DNA of 64,000 bases from Vibrio sp. HA2012. GTDB lineage: Bacteria > Pseudomonadota > Gammaproteobacteria > Enterobacterales > Vibrionaceae. A program made the position numbers and the translations under genes. Position 1 is the first letter of the stretch; the number at the start of each line of letters is the position of its first letter. The notes beneath the pieces were generated by a model. That model did no database searches. It worked only from the letters and a program-made list of their open reading frames with translations, and was not told the DNA's origin. Below are positions 27,689 through 36,952 of the stretch, in pieces. The stretch covers positions 469,704-533,703 of the forward strand of contig NZ_PFXK01000002.1 of assembly GCF_002812955.1 (NCBI RefSeq), written 5' to 3'.

Positions 27689-30010
27689 TTATTCAACCAA
27701 ACTCTTGCGATATATCTTACCTCGATAGCTATTTTTCATATTTACTTTTATAAATCCGGCTTTATCTCTATCTCCATCTGGAGTATTTATATACTGAAAT
27801 GTATCATCTCCTCGCCATACCCAATTATTATAAACACCCTCTGCATGCCAATAAAATATTCCGTTCATCGTATTAATTAAATAAGCATCTTCTCCACTAT
27901 CCAATCGCCATCTTTTAGTTATCCATGAATCGTCCATTGATTTATAATGGATATAAACCATAACCTGCTCAGATGTCTTGTTTTTAAAGTAGACTTTGTA
28001 TTTTTTCGAATCTTCTATAAGAGATATTATATCATTGATAGGTTTTTCATCACCAATATAATAATTCTTCCAATTTTTCATCATATTTATAACAGTCAGA
28101 CCATTTTCATTTTTGATGAAAATATTTGCACCGTGGTCCAGTAATGCTTGGGTCAATTCTTTATTAAAAGCAGTTGCAGCAATAAATAAGGCCGTATCGC
28201 CATCCTTATTTTTTTCATTAACAGGGAACCCTTGTTCTAATAAAAATATTGCATTATCGATATAGATTTTCTTTTTTTCTTCATCAAGAATTGTTCCTAA
28301 AGGTGCTGAATTATCAACAATAAATAGAAGCAGATTTTCACCGTCATTATTCAGAGCAGATTTATCGGCTCCGGCAGCAACAAGTGCCGTATAGAGTTCA
28401 TTGAAATTTTTGTTGTAGCTGGCTTCAAACAAAGCAGTCCAGCCAAAATAACCATTTCCCCGGACTTCGGTATTCGCCCCCTTATTCAGCAAGGCTTTTA
28501 CAATATCAACTTCACCATGCCTCGCCATTTCTGTCAATATTGGTCGGGACATATATGTGAGGGCATTGACATCACCTGATCGACGTATCAGCTTGATCAT
28601 CATTTCCCGGTCATCATGGGTTAATTTAATCTTACCTTCAAAATCCGGACCGAGAATTTCCAGTGGAGCCCGACCGCGCTTATCCCGGAAATCAAAATCA
28701 AATGTGTCACCACGCTGCAGATATGTATCAAGCAATTTATCATCACGCAGTAATAATGCCTGCATAACTGGAGTCGTTCCCTCAGAGGAGAGAGTATTAA
28801 AGACTTGATCTATCGCCGCTGTTGATCCTGTTAAAGGAAAGACTAAAGTCAGGTTTTTACTCTCTGCGGTAAGAAGAGAAACCTGTAATTCCTTTCCTCT
28901 CTTCAATTGCTGAATAAGTTCCCCATCCGCAGGAATCACAAACTGAGACTTAGAGTTAATGCACAAATACGGTTCTTCTTTGCACTGATTCAGTGTAGAT
29001 AAGGGACGTCCGTCAACAGCAACGTCCAATACCATTTCCATGCCGTTCTTCGGCAGAATAACAAACCAGGCACGACGCTCTCCGAATGCTAATAACGCAA
29101 CATTATTCCCGACAGCAACATAGGCATTTGCACCACTTTTTAGTGGTTCACGATCAACCTTGGTCGGCTTGTTGTAAACCCATTTAGCTTTTGCTGTAAT
29201 GACATTTTCTTTATCTTCGGATGGTTGCTTACGGTCGCTTTCAGAATAAACTAAACGAAATCCAATATTATTACTTTTGTCATCATCTCCATGCATATTT
29301 CTCCGAGTTGTGCGCTGCTCTGACTGATCACTCAGCCAACTGCCACCACGAGAAACACGCAAAGAACCTTTAGTATACCCCTGTGGATTTTTACGAGGAC
29401 TATCAGCATAATAGCGTTCATCAAACCCATCCTGACACCATTCCCATACGTTTCCACTCATATCGTACAAACCAAGTCCATTTGGTCTTTTCTGTCCGAC
29501 AGAATGAGGCCTGTTATTGCTGTTTATTTTAAACCATGAAATATCAGCTACTGCATTATTACTGCCGGCGTACTTCTCATCCTTTCCACCACTACGTGCA
29601 GCGTATTCCCACTCAGCTTCCGTCGGTAAACGATATTTCTTACCACTTTTTTGATTAAGTTTATCAATGAATCGATTCACCTCTTTCCAACTAACATTCT
29701 CTACAGGTTGACTACTACCCTGATGATCACTGGGATTATCCCCCATAACAGCCTGCCATTGAGTCTGGGTAACTTCATACTTACCCATATAAAAATCATC
29801 AACACACACTTCGTGTACCGGCAGCTCCGTATCATAACCAACCCCAAAAATGTCCCCCATTGGGTAACAACCACCTTTGACAGGAATAAACTCTATTCCG
29901 GTAGTGGAGTCCGAATAAGCCGCGTCTGCCATATGTATACTGAGTACACTGTAAATAAATAATACGAAGACAGTAAGTATCTTTTTTATTGATTTTCCGT
30001 ATCTAGCCAT
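27689..30010 (-). CDS. Exported SUMF1-fold protein with IalB-like region and ankyrin repeats
   Basis: The 773-residue protein has a signal peptide cut near residue 30 (HMADA). Residues 40-255 form a SUMF1/FGE-type domain (FIPVKGGCYPMGD, YRLPTEAEWEYAAR, YDMSGNVWEWCQDG, RVSRGGSWL). The catalytic cysteines of true formylglycine-generating enzymes, expected after RGGSW, are missing (SDQSEQ). Residues about 272-406 resemble the IalB family. Residues about 410-665 contain ankyrin repeats (IVKALLNKGANTEVR, LTQALLDHGANIFIK). Residues 670-760 are a short beta domain (YKVYFKNKTSEQVMVYI) that may be DUF1036-like. It is the first gene of the operon. Some stretches look AT-richer than the surroundings. 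Confidence 0.8.
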   Translation of the reverse strand: MARYGKSIKKILTVFVLFIYSVLSIHMADAAYSDSTTGIEFIPVKGGCYPMGDIFGVGYDTELPVHEVCVDDFYMGKYEVTQTQWQAVMGDNPSDHQGSSQPVENVSWKEVNRFIDKLNQKSGKKYRLPTEAEWEYAARSGGKDEKYAGSNNAVADISWFKINSNNRPHSVGQKRPNGLGLYDMSGNVWEWCQDGFDERYYADSPRKNPQGYTKGSLRVSRGGSWLSDQSEQRTTRRNMHGDDDKSNNIGFRLVYSESDRKQPSEDKENVITAKAKWVYNKPTKVDREPLKSGANAYVAVGNNVALLAFGERRAWFVILPKNGMEMVLDVAVDGRPLSTLNQCKEEPYLCINSKSQFVIPADGELIQQLKRGKELQVSLLTAESKNLTLVFPLTGSTAAIDQVFNTLSSEGTTPVMQALLLRDDKLLDTYLQRGDTFDFDFRDKRGRAPLEILGPDFEGKIKLTHDDREMMIKLIRRSGDVNALTYMSRPILTEMARHGEVDIVKALLNKGANTEVRGNGYFGWTALFEASYNKNFNELYTALVAAGADKSALNNDGENLLLFIVDNSAPLGTILDEEKKKIYIDNAIFLLEQGFPVNEKNKDGDTALFIAATAFNKELTQALLDHGANIFIKNENGLTVINMMKNWKNYYIGDEKPINDIISLIEDSKKYKVYFKNKTSEQVMVYIHYKSMDDSWITKRWRLDSGEDAYLINTMNGIFYWHAEGVYNNWVWRGDDTFQYINTPDGDRDKAGFIKVNMKNSYRGKIYRKSLVE

Positions 30011-30369
30011 ATTTATCTCTGGAATATATCAAACTAAATTTTCACTATCCTTATGAAATTAAAAGATTTATTTATTCAGTTTGACATCCTTAGTTCCTGT
30101 GTTGTTTTTTAAATTATATGCAGAAAATATACTACTTCAGTAATAACTGATAAATCCACATTGGGTTATTTCAAAATAATATTCTTTAAAAAAGATTGTA
30201 TAGGTATGATTTTTTAATAGCCATACTTTTTTACATGTTATTGACACACGGATCCTGCATCATCGTATGGTAATAGGATAAGATCCCGACTCTGCACTAT
30301 ACTAACGCTTACAGGTATTACTACGAATATTTACCTGTCAGGAAAATGATTAAAACAACAGGAGATAGT
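30011..30369. other. AT-rich promoter region between the SUMF1 operon and ompA-like gene
   Basis: This 359-base divergent region holds promoters for both sides. TTGACA near 30242 and TATACT near 30298 could serve the plus-strand porin, though they are too far apart to be one promoter. Long A/T runs occur at 30160-30230. No gene was recognised. Confidence 0.5.
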
Positions 30370-31374
30370 ATGAAAAAGTTAGCAGTGGCTATATCAGCAA
30401 TACTGGGTATGTCTGTGTCATCACTGGCAAGTGCTGATTTTTATCTAGGTGGTAAATTGGGACAAACTTGGCTGGACGACAATTGTTCCGTCAGTTCACC
30501 ATGTGATGATGACAGTATCAGCGGCGGTATTTTTGCCGGATATGATCTGGAAGAAAATATTGCACTTGAAGCTGGCTATGACCGCTTAGGCAATTTTGAA
30601 TCCAACTTTACCGATGGCTCATCCAGTATAGAATTGGATGGTAATCTGGATATATTGACGCTGGCTCCAAAATTCCATATGGCATTAACAGATAACCTGG
30701 AGGCCTATCTGAAACTCGGGTTAGCCTGGATAAATTACGACAATTATGATGATGATTTTTCACCTATGGCCGCCATTGGTGGCGAATACATGCTTTCCGA
30801 AAATTGGGTTGCCCGTCTGGAATACCAACATGTCAATGACATGAATGAAGGTTTGATGGATGATATGGACGCTAACTCCATTTTCTTTGGATTCGCTTAT
30901 AGATTTGGTGCAGATAAAAAAGCCATCCCCGTACCCGACCCGATAATGGAAGAAAAAGCAGCCGTACCCGTTACAGCAGCAGAACCCGTTGCCGTAACCG
31001 AGCCGATTTTAAAAACAAAGGTATTCAAAGAATTTGGTGTCGAATTATTTGCTACGGACAGTGCCGCTCTCGCCGCTGGCAGCGAGCAATATTTCGGTTG
31101 GCTGGTTGATGTCATGAAAAAATATCCACAAGCCAACGCTGCCATCGTCGGGCATACTGATTCCAGTGGCTCAGAAGCTTATAACCTGAAACTGTCTCAA
31201 AAACGGGCACAGGCTGTAGCCAATTATCTGACGGAAAACGGTATAGATGCTTCGCGTCTGACAGTGACAGGAGCCGGTGAATCTTCACCTAAAGCATCCA
31301 ATGACTCTCCGGAAGGACGTGAGCAAAACCGGCGAGTTGAAGTCACAATTGAAGAGTTTGAATATCAGGAATAA
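30370..31374 (+). CDS. ompA: OmpA-family outer-membrane protein
   Basis: The 334-residue protein has a signal peptide (to SLASA), an eight-strand barrel of OmpA type (about 22-185, FYLGGKLGQTWLDD...), a Pro-rich hinge (PVPDPIMEEKAAVPV), and a C-terminal OmpA peptidoglycan-binding domain (VGHTDSSGSEAYN, LSQKRAQAVANYL). The start at 30370 was chosen for the GGAG before it and the signal peptide after it. Two cysteines in an acidic loop (CSVSSPC) could form a surface disulphide. Confidence 0.9.
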   Translation: MKKLAVAISAILGMSVSSLASADFYLGGKLGQTWLDDNCSVSSPCDDDSISGGIFAGYDLEENIALEAGYDRLGNFESNFTDGSSSIELDGNLDILTLAPKFHMALTDNLEAYLKLGLAWINYDNYDDDFSPMAAIGGEYMLSENWVARLEYQHVNDMNEGLMDDMDANSIFFGFAYRFGADKKAIPVPDPIMEEKAAVPVTAAEPVAVTEPILKTKVFKEFGVELFATDSAALAAGSEQYFGWLVDVMKKYPQANAAIVGHTDSSGSEAYNLKLSQKRAQAVANYLTENGIDASRLTVTGAGESSPKASNDSPEGREQNRRVEVTIEEFEYQE

Positions 31375-31557
31375 CCTGAGATTGAATGCAGAAAACCAAT
31401 AAACAGATTTATCGCACCGGCTCTGCTGTAACACTGGCAGCCAGTGCGATCCATTTGGCTTTGACAATCAAAAAATCAACATCATCTTCAGTCGCCAATC
31501 TAAGGGAAATATCCATTTTTCCTCCAGAAAGTTTACCGCTTGATGATGCTAATGTTC

Positions 31558-31779
31558 TCAACGACAGAATGTATCAATATACAATGCTTCAACTTTATCT
31601 CTTGCCCATGGAGTCCGCCGCAAAAACTTGAGCGATGACTTAATTGATGGGTTGTTGTAGAAACAGTTGATCTGGATTTTATCATCCAAGCCTTCCCAAC
31701 CATAGTGCTCCTGTAAACGAACGAGGATCTTCTCCAGAGTTAAACCATGTAAAAAGTTATTGGGTTGTTCTTGGCTCAT
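31558..31779 (-). CDS. VF530-family (DUF2132) small DNA-binding protein
   Basis: The 73-residue protein contains the family core [19 protein letters not shown] and [24 protein letters not shown]530 from Vibrio fischeri defines the family; DNA binding comes from structural work on relatives. The start at 31779 has AGGA upstream; a longer frame to 31863 lacks support. It is likely a single-gene unit near yibL. Confidence 0.85.
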   Translation of the reverse strand: MSQEQPNNFLHGLTLEKILVRLQEHYGWEGLDDKIQINCFYNNPSIKSSLKFLRRTPWARDKVEALYIDTFCR

Positions 31780-31843
31780 TGAAATATGTTCCTGCTGTTG
31801 CCGCCATGTAAAAGTGCAGTGTACCAGATTAGACAAGTGGGAA

Positions 31844-32200
31844 TTAGAATGGCTTGGGCGCAAAGCCGGTCATCACTTCCAAGCGCAGCTCTTTACCCAA
31901 CTTGGTCATCGGATGTACCACCACCAAGCCTTTCACCTTTCTTTTCAGCTTGCCCATATCGGCCTGCTCTTCCTTGGTGATCTCACGTGAAAACGGCATG
32001 TCCAGCAGACTCTTGCGCTCTTTATTCATGTCGTAGTTCTGCTTATGCTTCAGCTGAGCAAGCTTTTTACTCAGTTGCTCCACTTCATCAGTAAATTTGG
32101 TGATATTTACCTCATCACCACGAGATTTAGCTGCTTCCAACTTGCGGTTACAGGTATCTAGGCGATTACTCAGTTGCTGGATCTCTTGTTTGATATTCAT
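31844..32200 (-). CDS. yibL: YibL-family ribosome-associated protein
   Basis: The 118-residue protein matches E. coli YibL in length and in the C-terminal block [19 protein letters not shown] followed by GLVVVHPMT. The N-terminal half is coiled coil (residues 3-60). YibL is reported with ribosomal particles; its role is unclear. A guaC terminator lies just upstream on the same strand, so it has its own promoter. Confidence 0.88.
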   Translation of the reverse strand: MNIKQEIQQLSNRLDTCNRKLEAAKSRGDEVNITKFTDEVEQLSKKLAQLKHKQNYDMNKERKSLLDMPFSREITKEEQADMGKLKRKVKGLVVVHPMTKLGKELRLEVMTGFAPKPF

Positions 32201-32234
32201 GCTCGATAGGCTCTCGTGTTGGGTAATACCGCAG

Positions 32235-32271
32235 AAAAAACGGGCGCCGACTATACCACAGCCAGCGCCCG
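32235..32271 (-). terminator. Intrinsic terminator downstream of guaC
   Basis: CGGGCGC (32241-32247) pairs with GCGCCCG (32265-32271); on the minus strand it is followed by TTTTTT. Confidence 0.7.
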
Positions 32272-32438
32272 CTTGATACCGCTATACTCACACCGACAAA
32301 GATGTCCGTCGTTTTACTTGCCTGACACACGGCTACTGACAGACCGGTCACCTTTTCCCTGGTCTCGGAGTCTTCTAACTATCGGTTAATATAAATAATT
32401 TTATGGTTGTATTTACAGTTGAAACAACCACAACCTCC

Positions 32439-33482
32439 TTACTCCCTGCCAAACACATTATTTTCCTGTTCCTGAACACGGATAAAGGTTGTTCGCTTAG
32501 TCAGTTCTTTCAGTTGAGCGGCTCCGACATAAGTACAGGTAGAACGAACGCCTCCGAGAATATCCTGAATGGTGCGGTTTACACTGCCCCGGAAAGGTAG
32601 CAGAACTGTTTTACCCTCTGCGGCCCGGTATCCGGCAACGCCGCCAGCGTGTTTATCCATCGCTGACTGACTGGACATTCCGTAAAAACGCATAAACTTA
32701 TCACCATTGAGTTCAACGATTTCTCCGCCGGACTCTTCATGACCAGCCAGCATGCCACCCAGCATGACAAAATCAGCGCCACCACCAAATGCTTTGGAAA
32801 CATCACCGGCACAAGTACAACCACCATCACCGATAATACGCCCACCAAGACCATGTGCAGCATCCGCACATTCGATAATAGCAGACAGCTGAGGATAACC
32901 GACCCCGGTTTTAACACGAGTAGTACACACCGACCCCGGCCCTATTCCCACTTTAACAATATCTGCCCCCGCAAGAATCAGCTCTTCAACCATATCCCCG
33001 GTGACAACATTACCGGCTGTAATCACTTTATCCGGAAACGCTTCACGAACTTTAGTCACAAATTCAACAAGGTGCTCTGAATACCCATTAGCGATATCGA
33101 TACAGATAAACATCAACTCATCACTAAAAGACAAAATAGTACGCATTTTCTCGAAGTCAGCCTCCGAAGTTCCGCTTGAAACCATGACATGTTTCAGAAC
33201 ATCTGAATCCGCCCCATCAACAAATGCTTTCCACTCATCCACTGTGTAATGCTTATGAACCGCCGTCATCACATTGTGTGTTGCCAAAGCTTTGGCCATT
33301 TCAAAAGTGGCAACAGAGTCCATATTGGCAGCAATAACCGGCACTCCGTTCCATTGACGCCCACTGTGCTTAAAGGTAAACTCGCGGGTTAAATCTACTT
33401 GGGAGCGGCTTTTCAGGGTTGAGCGTTTCGGGCGAAACAGGACATCTTTAAAACCTAACTTAAGTTCATGTTCGATACGCAT
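32439..33482 (-). CDS. guaC: GMP reductase GuaC
   Basis: The 347-residue protein equals E. coli GuaC in length and has the catalytic Cys region [12 protein letters not shown], the CBS-less IMPDH fold and the [11 protein letters not shown] loop. It converts GMP to IMP with NADPH in purine salvage. The start at 33482 ([19 protein letters not shown]) has AAGGAA upstream; the frame stays open to 33620 but that part is leader sequence. The leader has two hairpins with the same loop, one of which looks like a terminator, so attenuation is possible. Confidence 0.95.
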   Translation of the reverse strand: MRIEHELKLGFKDVLFRPKRSTLKSRSQVDLTREFTFKHSGRQWNGVPVIAANMDSVATFEMAKALATHNVMTAVHKHYTVDEWKAFVDGADSDVLKHVMVSSGTSEADFEKMRTILSFSDELMFICIDIANGYSEHLVEFVTKVREAFPDKVITAGNVVTGDMVEELILAGADIVKVGIGPGSVCTTRVKTGVGYPQLSAIIECADAAHGLGGRIIGDGGCTCAGDVSKAFGGGADFVMLGGMLAGHEESGGEIVELNGDKFMRFYGMSSQSAMDKHAGGVAGYRAAEGKTVLLPFRGSVNRTIQDILGGVRSTCTYVGAAQLKELTKRTTFIRVQEQENNVFGRE

Positions 33483-33586
33483 GATGTAATTCCTTGATTT
33501 ATTGAACTGTGTGCCCGGCACTGAGTATTGAATAACAAACGGTACTTGGTAATTAAAGCACCATTTCAAACTATCGTGCGTGGTTT

Positions 33587-33602
33587 TGGGTTGGCAGACC
33601 CA
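33587..33602 (-). other. Small hairpin in the guaC leader with loop CTGCCA
   Basis: On the minus strand TGGGT and ACCCA close the hexaloop CTGCCA, the same loop as in the larger hairpin 25 bases further upstream. Confidence 0.5.
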
Positions 33603-33620
33603 TCTCCGTTCTTCGGGCAC

Positions 33621-33655
33621 AAAAAAACCGGAGCGTTGGCAGACGCTCCGGTTTT
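33621..33655 (-). terminator. Terminator-like hairpin in the guaC leader
   Basis: ACCGGAGCGT (33627-33636) pairs with ACGCTCCGGT (33643-33652) around a six-base loop; on the minus strand TTTTTTT follows. It lies 139 bases upstream of guaC, so it either ends a short RNA or attenuates guaC. Confidence 0.7.
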
Positions 33656-33865
33656 CAACATTATAGGTTGTGATTTCTTTCCGGCAAGTCTGATATTCGC
33701 ATTTTTTTTATGATACCATCCCGAATACTTGCATATCTGAACGCCTTCGTTTTTTTGTTTTCCGTTTATTTTTCAACGCTTTTTTGCATTATTCCCATCG
33801 ATAAAATATGGTTTATTTTCTTTAATATTCAGGGTATCTATATAGGCAGAATCAAAATCATTATG

Positions 33866-33880
33866 TAGTGATATACACTA
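33866..33880. promoter_or_regulatory. Perfect palindrome at the ldhA translation start region
   Basis: TAGTG-ATATA-CACTA is a perfect palindrome just before the ribosome site (TTGAGGAG). It could be an operator that represses ldhA. Confidence 0.35.
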
Positions 33881-33893
33881 TTGAGGAGCCTAT

Positions 33894-34889
33894 ATGCTAG
33901 AAGTCGCCTTTTTCAGTTCAAAATCTTATGATGAAAAATCATTCAAGAAGGCTAATTCCGGAGAACTATATAAATTTCAGTATCACGATTTCCGTCTGAC
34001 CGTTAAAACAGCCAAACTGGCTCAGGGTAGTGATATCGTTTGTGCTTTCGTTAACGATGACCTCTCAGCGGATGTGCTTAAAATACTGGCCAAGGGCGGA
34101 ACCAAACTGATCACTATGCGCTGTGCCGGATTTGACCGTGTAGACTTAGACGCAGCAAAACAACTAGGGCTTCAAGTATCCCGCGTTCCTGCATACTCTC
34201 CTGAAGCAGTAGCAGAACATGCAGTAGGGCTGATGATGAGCCTGAATCGCCGGTTCCACAAAGCGTATCAACGCACCCGTGATGCAAACTTCTCACTGGA
34301 AGGGCTGGTTGGTTTTAACTTTTACGGTAAAACAGCCGGTATCATAGGTACGGGTAAAATAGGTTTAGCTACCATGAGGATCCTGAAAGGGCTGGGAATG
34401 GATATCCTGTGCTATGACCCGTTCGAGAATCCTCTTGCTATCGAACTGGGGGCGAAATATTGCGAACTGAATGAGATCTATGCCAAATCAGACATTATCT
34501 CTCTGCACTGCCCTATGACAAAAGAAAACTATCATCTTCTGAATGAAGAAGCGTTTAACAAGATGCGTGACGGCGTCATGATCATTAACACCAGCCGTGG
34601 TGAACTGCTGGATTCAGCTTCGGCCATTGAAGCCCTGAAGCGGGGACGGATCGGCGCATTGGGGCTGGATGTGTATGACAATGAGAAAGAACTCTTCTTT
34701 GAAGATAAATCAAATGACGTCATTACAGATGATATCTTCCGCCGTCTGTCTGCCTGTCATAATGTTATTTTTACCGGACATCAGGCTTTTCTGACTGAAG
34801 ACGCGCTGCAGAATATCGCAGAAACGACGTTAAATAATATCGAGAGTTTTTTCAGCGGAAGTAAGAGCGGAAATGAGCTGATTGATTAA
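33894..34889 (+). CDS. ldhA: Fermentative D-lactate dehydrogenase
   Basis: The 331-residue protein has the D-isomer dehydrogenase layout: NAD motif GIIGTGKIGLATM, active-site Arg in INTSRGELLDS, Glu region DVYDNEKELFFEDKS, and His in TGHQAFLT. It reduces pyruvate to D-lactate with NADH in anaerobic metabolism. TTGAGGAG lies 7-8 bases before the ATG. A strong terminator follows. Confidence 0.95.
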   Translation: MLEVAFFSSKSYDEKSFKKANSGELYKFQYHDFRLTVKTAKLAQGSDIVCAFVNDDLSADVLKILAKGGTKLITMRCAGFDRVDLDAAKQLGLQVSRVPAYSPEAVAEHAVGLMMSLNRRFHKAYQRTRDANFSLEGLVGFNFYGKTAGIIGTGKIGLATMRILKGLGMDILCYDPFENPLAIELGAKYCELNEIYAKSDIISLHCPMTKENYHLLNEEAFNKMRDGVMIINTSRGELLDSASAIEALKRGRIGALGLDVYDNEKELFFEDKSNDVITDDIFRRLSACHNVIFTGHQAFLTEDALQNIAETTLNNIESFFSGSKSGNELID

Positions 34890-34911
34890 ATCATAGTTCT
34901 AAATGAAAAAT

Positions 34912-34951
34912 AAACAGGACAGATCGACTCTGTTATGGATCTGTCCTGTTT
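34912..34951 (+). terminator. Terminator of ldhA
   Basis: AAACAGGACAGATC (34912-34925) pairs with GATCTGTCCTGTTT (34938-34951), a 14-bp stem. Confidence 0.8.
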
Positions 34952-34999
34952 AGGTAGCTCAACCTTATTGGGTTTTCCTGTCACAAAAATACCCGATTT

Positions 35000-36478
35000 T
35001 CAGCTATTAAGCAGTGGCCGAAGATACGGAAACAATTCACTGGCCAGCATGCCTCGTTCGCCTTTTTCCCTGGCACACAAATCTGCTGCCGTTGAATGAA
35101 TCCAGACACCGGCTTTCGCAGCCTGAGCAAGAGAAAAGCCCTGTGCCAGCAATCCGGCAATAATTCCGGTCAGTACGTCCCCCATCCCCCCTGTCGCCAT
35201 TCCCGGATTCCCGGCCTGACATACCCAGCAATGTTTACCATTATGCACCAGCGTTCCTGCCCCTTTGAGTACCACAACCCCACCATATTTGTTCTGCAGC
35301 CGCTGTACCGCTTTGAAACGATCAGATTCAACCTCTTCGACGGTCGTTGCCAACAAACGAGCAGCCTCTCCCGGATGGGGAGTAATGATCCGTTTATTAT
35401 TAAAATCCGGAGTTTTGACTAATAAGTTCAGGCAATCCGCATCCGCAACCACGGGCTTTTCTACCGTTCTGGAATACCCAAGAAGAGAACGACCCCAACT
35501 GGAGGAACCCAACCCCGGTCCGATTGCGATAATATCCGCCCATTCCAGATGATCATTGATTTCATTACTGTTTCCACGCCAGTCATAGACCATTAACTCC
35601 GGGCAGGCTCCGACAATAGCAGGGACATTTTCCGGCTGGGTGACGACCCGGGTCAGACCCGCACCAGCTCTGGCACAGGCTTCAGAGGCAAGACGAATAG
35701 CACCGAACATCCCCCGGTCACCTCCCAGACATAATGCTCGTCCATTGGATCCTTTATGAGCAGTACGGGAACGGGGAGTAAAAAGACCTTTCATTTCCCT
35801 GGCATCAATCAAAGAACAGACTGAAGGAACCTGTTCTGAAAAATACTTATCCACACCAAGTCCGGCAAAGTGAATATCTCCGGTGTACTCCGCTGCCTGC
35901 CCGGTAAACAACCCTTGTTTCAGACCAATAAAGGATACCGTACACGCTGCTTTAACCGCACAGCCGAGAACGACTCCCGTATCAGCACACAAACCTGATG
36001 GGATATCGACGGCCAGAACCGGAATGTCTATGTTATTGATCGCCTGGATCAATCCGGAATAGCTGTCTCGTACCTGACCATGTAAGCCGGTTCCAAGCAA
36101 AGCATCGACAATAATGTCGTACTGAGGGGGAATAACATCCTCAGGTAAAGAAATTGTCCCGCCAAGAGCCAGCCATGCCGCCTGTGCAGCCGCCGCATCT
36201 CCGGTCAGGTCCGATTCCCCGATCTGCCAGAGTGTAACCCGCATTCCAACCTGCTTAGCCAGGCTGGCAACGATATAACCATCCCCGCCATTATTACCGC
36301 CCCCACAGCAAATCAGCAGTGAGTGTGTTTCAGGAAAAGTGTCAAGAATGCAGGAAAAGACCGCCTGTCCGGCTCTTTCCATGAGTGTGTACATCTCAAG
36401 GCTCAGACTTCTCGCAATCTCATATTCACCACAACGTACATCTTCAGCTGTATACAGGCTGCATTCCTGATTGTTCAC
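35000..36478 (-). CDS. nnr: Bifunctional NAD(P)HX epimerase/dehydratase
   Basis: The 492-residue protein has an N-terminal YjeF epimerase domain (1-215; CCGGGNNGGDGYIVA) and a C-terminal ADP-dependent dehydratase of ribokinase fold (about 230-490; GPGLGSSSWG, HPGEAARLL, GNPGMATGGMGDVLTG). It repairs hydrated NADH and NADPH. In many gammaproteobacteria nnr lies beside tsaE; here it lies downstream of a PAS and REC-CheC-like pair, 24 bases away. Confidence 0.93.
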   Translation of the reverse strand: MNNQECSLYTAEDVRCGEYEIARSLSLEMYTLMERAGQAVFSCILDTFPETHSLLICCGGGNNGGDGYIVASLAKQVGMRVTLWQIGESDLTGDAAAAQAAWLALGGTISLPEDVIPPQYDIIVDALLGTGLHGQVRDSYSGLIQAINNIDIPVLAVDIPSGLCADTGVVLGCAVKAACTVSFIGLKQGLFTGQAAEYTGDIHFAGLGVDKYFSEQVPSVCSLIDAREMKGLFTPRSRTAHKGSNGRALCLGGDRGMFGAIRLASEACARAGAGLTRVVTQPENVPAIVGACPELMVYDWRGNSNEINDHLEWADIIAIGPGLGSSSWGRSLLGYSRTVEKPVVADADCLNLLVKTPDFNNKRIITPHPGEAARLLATTVEEVESDRFKAVQRLQNKYGGVVVLKGAGTLVHNGKHCWVCQAGNPGMATGGMGDVLTGIIAGLLAQGFSLAQAAKAGVWIHSTAADLCAREKGERGMLASELFPYLRPLLNS

Positions 36479-36502
36479 TTATCACTATCCCTGTCGTTTC
36501 CG

Positions 36503-36952
36503 TTACTGTTTTTCTGACTGCGCAGAACCCATCATAGCTTCCGCTGTAGCATCCTGAATAGAAAGAAACAGCGATTTGATTTCCCCGGTCGGTGTCCGCA
36601 TTGGATTTAATGTCACATTTTGATACATAAAATCAGCCTGCTGGGTAATAGGCCGGACATTACGACATTTGAACAGATAAGGTCTCTGTCTCCACGTAAC
36701 AAAACTGCGGCAACCCAGATCATAAACCGGTTTGGCTTTGATCATAAACCACTCTTTGGGAATTTCGGGAAACAGTTCGAAAAGTGTTTTTCCTATTGCA
36801 TCATGAGCCTGTCTGCCACTGTGATGCGTCATAAAGCCGTTCCAGACCTTAACCTTATAATCTTCATCCAGAACAATAAGCCCCAGGTCAACATTCTGAA
36901 CCATGTCCACCATCCAGTGAAACTGTTCAAATTCAGCAGGAAGTCCAAGCAT
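36503..36952 (-). CDS. Single PAS-domain protein
   Basis: The 149-residue protein is almost entirely one PAS domain (MVQNVDLGLIVLDEDYKVKVWN, IGKTLFELFPEIP, SLFLSIQDATAEA; shown in short parts). No output domain is present, so it probably acts through a partner. Its ATG overlaps the stop of the REC-CheC-like gene by one base (TGATG), which points to that protein as the partner. Confidence 0.82.
   Translation of the reverse strand: MLGLPAEFEQFHWMVDMVQNVDLGLIVLDEDYKVKVWNGFMTHHSGRQAHDAIGKTLFELFPEIPKEWFMIKAKPVYDLGCRSFVTWRQRPYLFKCRNVRPITQQADFMYQNVTLNPMRTPTGEIKSLFLSIQDATAEAMMGSAQSEKQ

Larger units (their letters stand above)
33483..33893. promoter_or_regulatory. Divergent guaC-ldhA control region
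   Basis: The 411 bases hold two hairpins near guaC and a palindrome near ldhA, listed separately. No purine riboswitch consensus was recognised by eye. No gene is apparent. Confidence 0.5.

Noticed and set aside
31386..31631. Open frame of 81 residues between ompA and the VF530 gene
   Set aside because: It overlaps the VF530 gene antisense and has no ribosome site.
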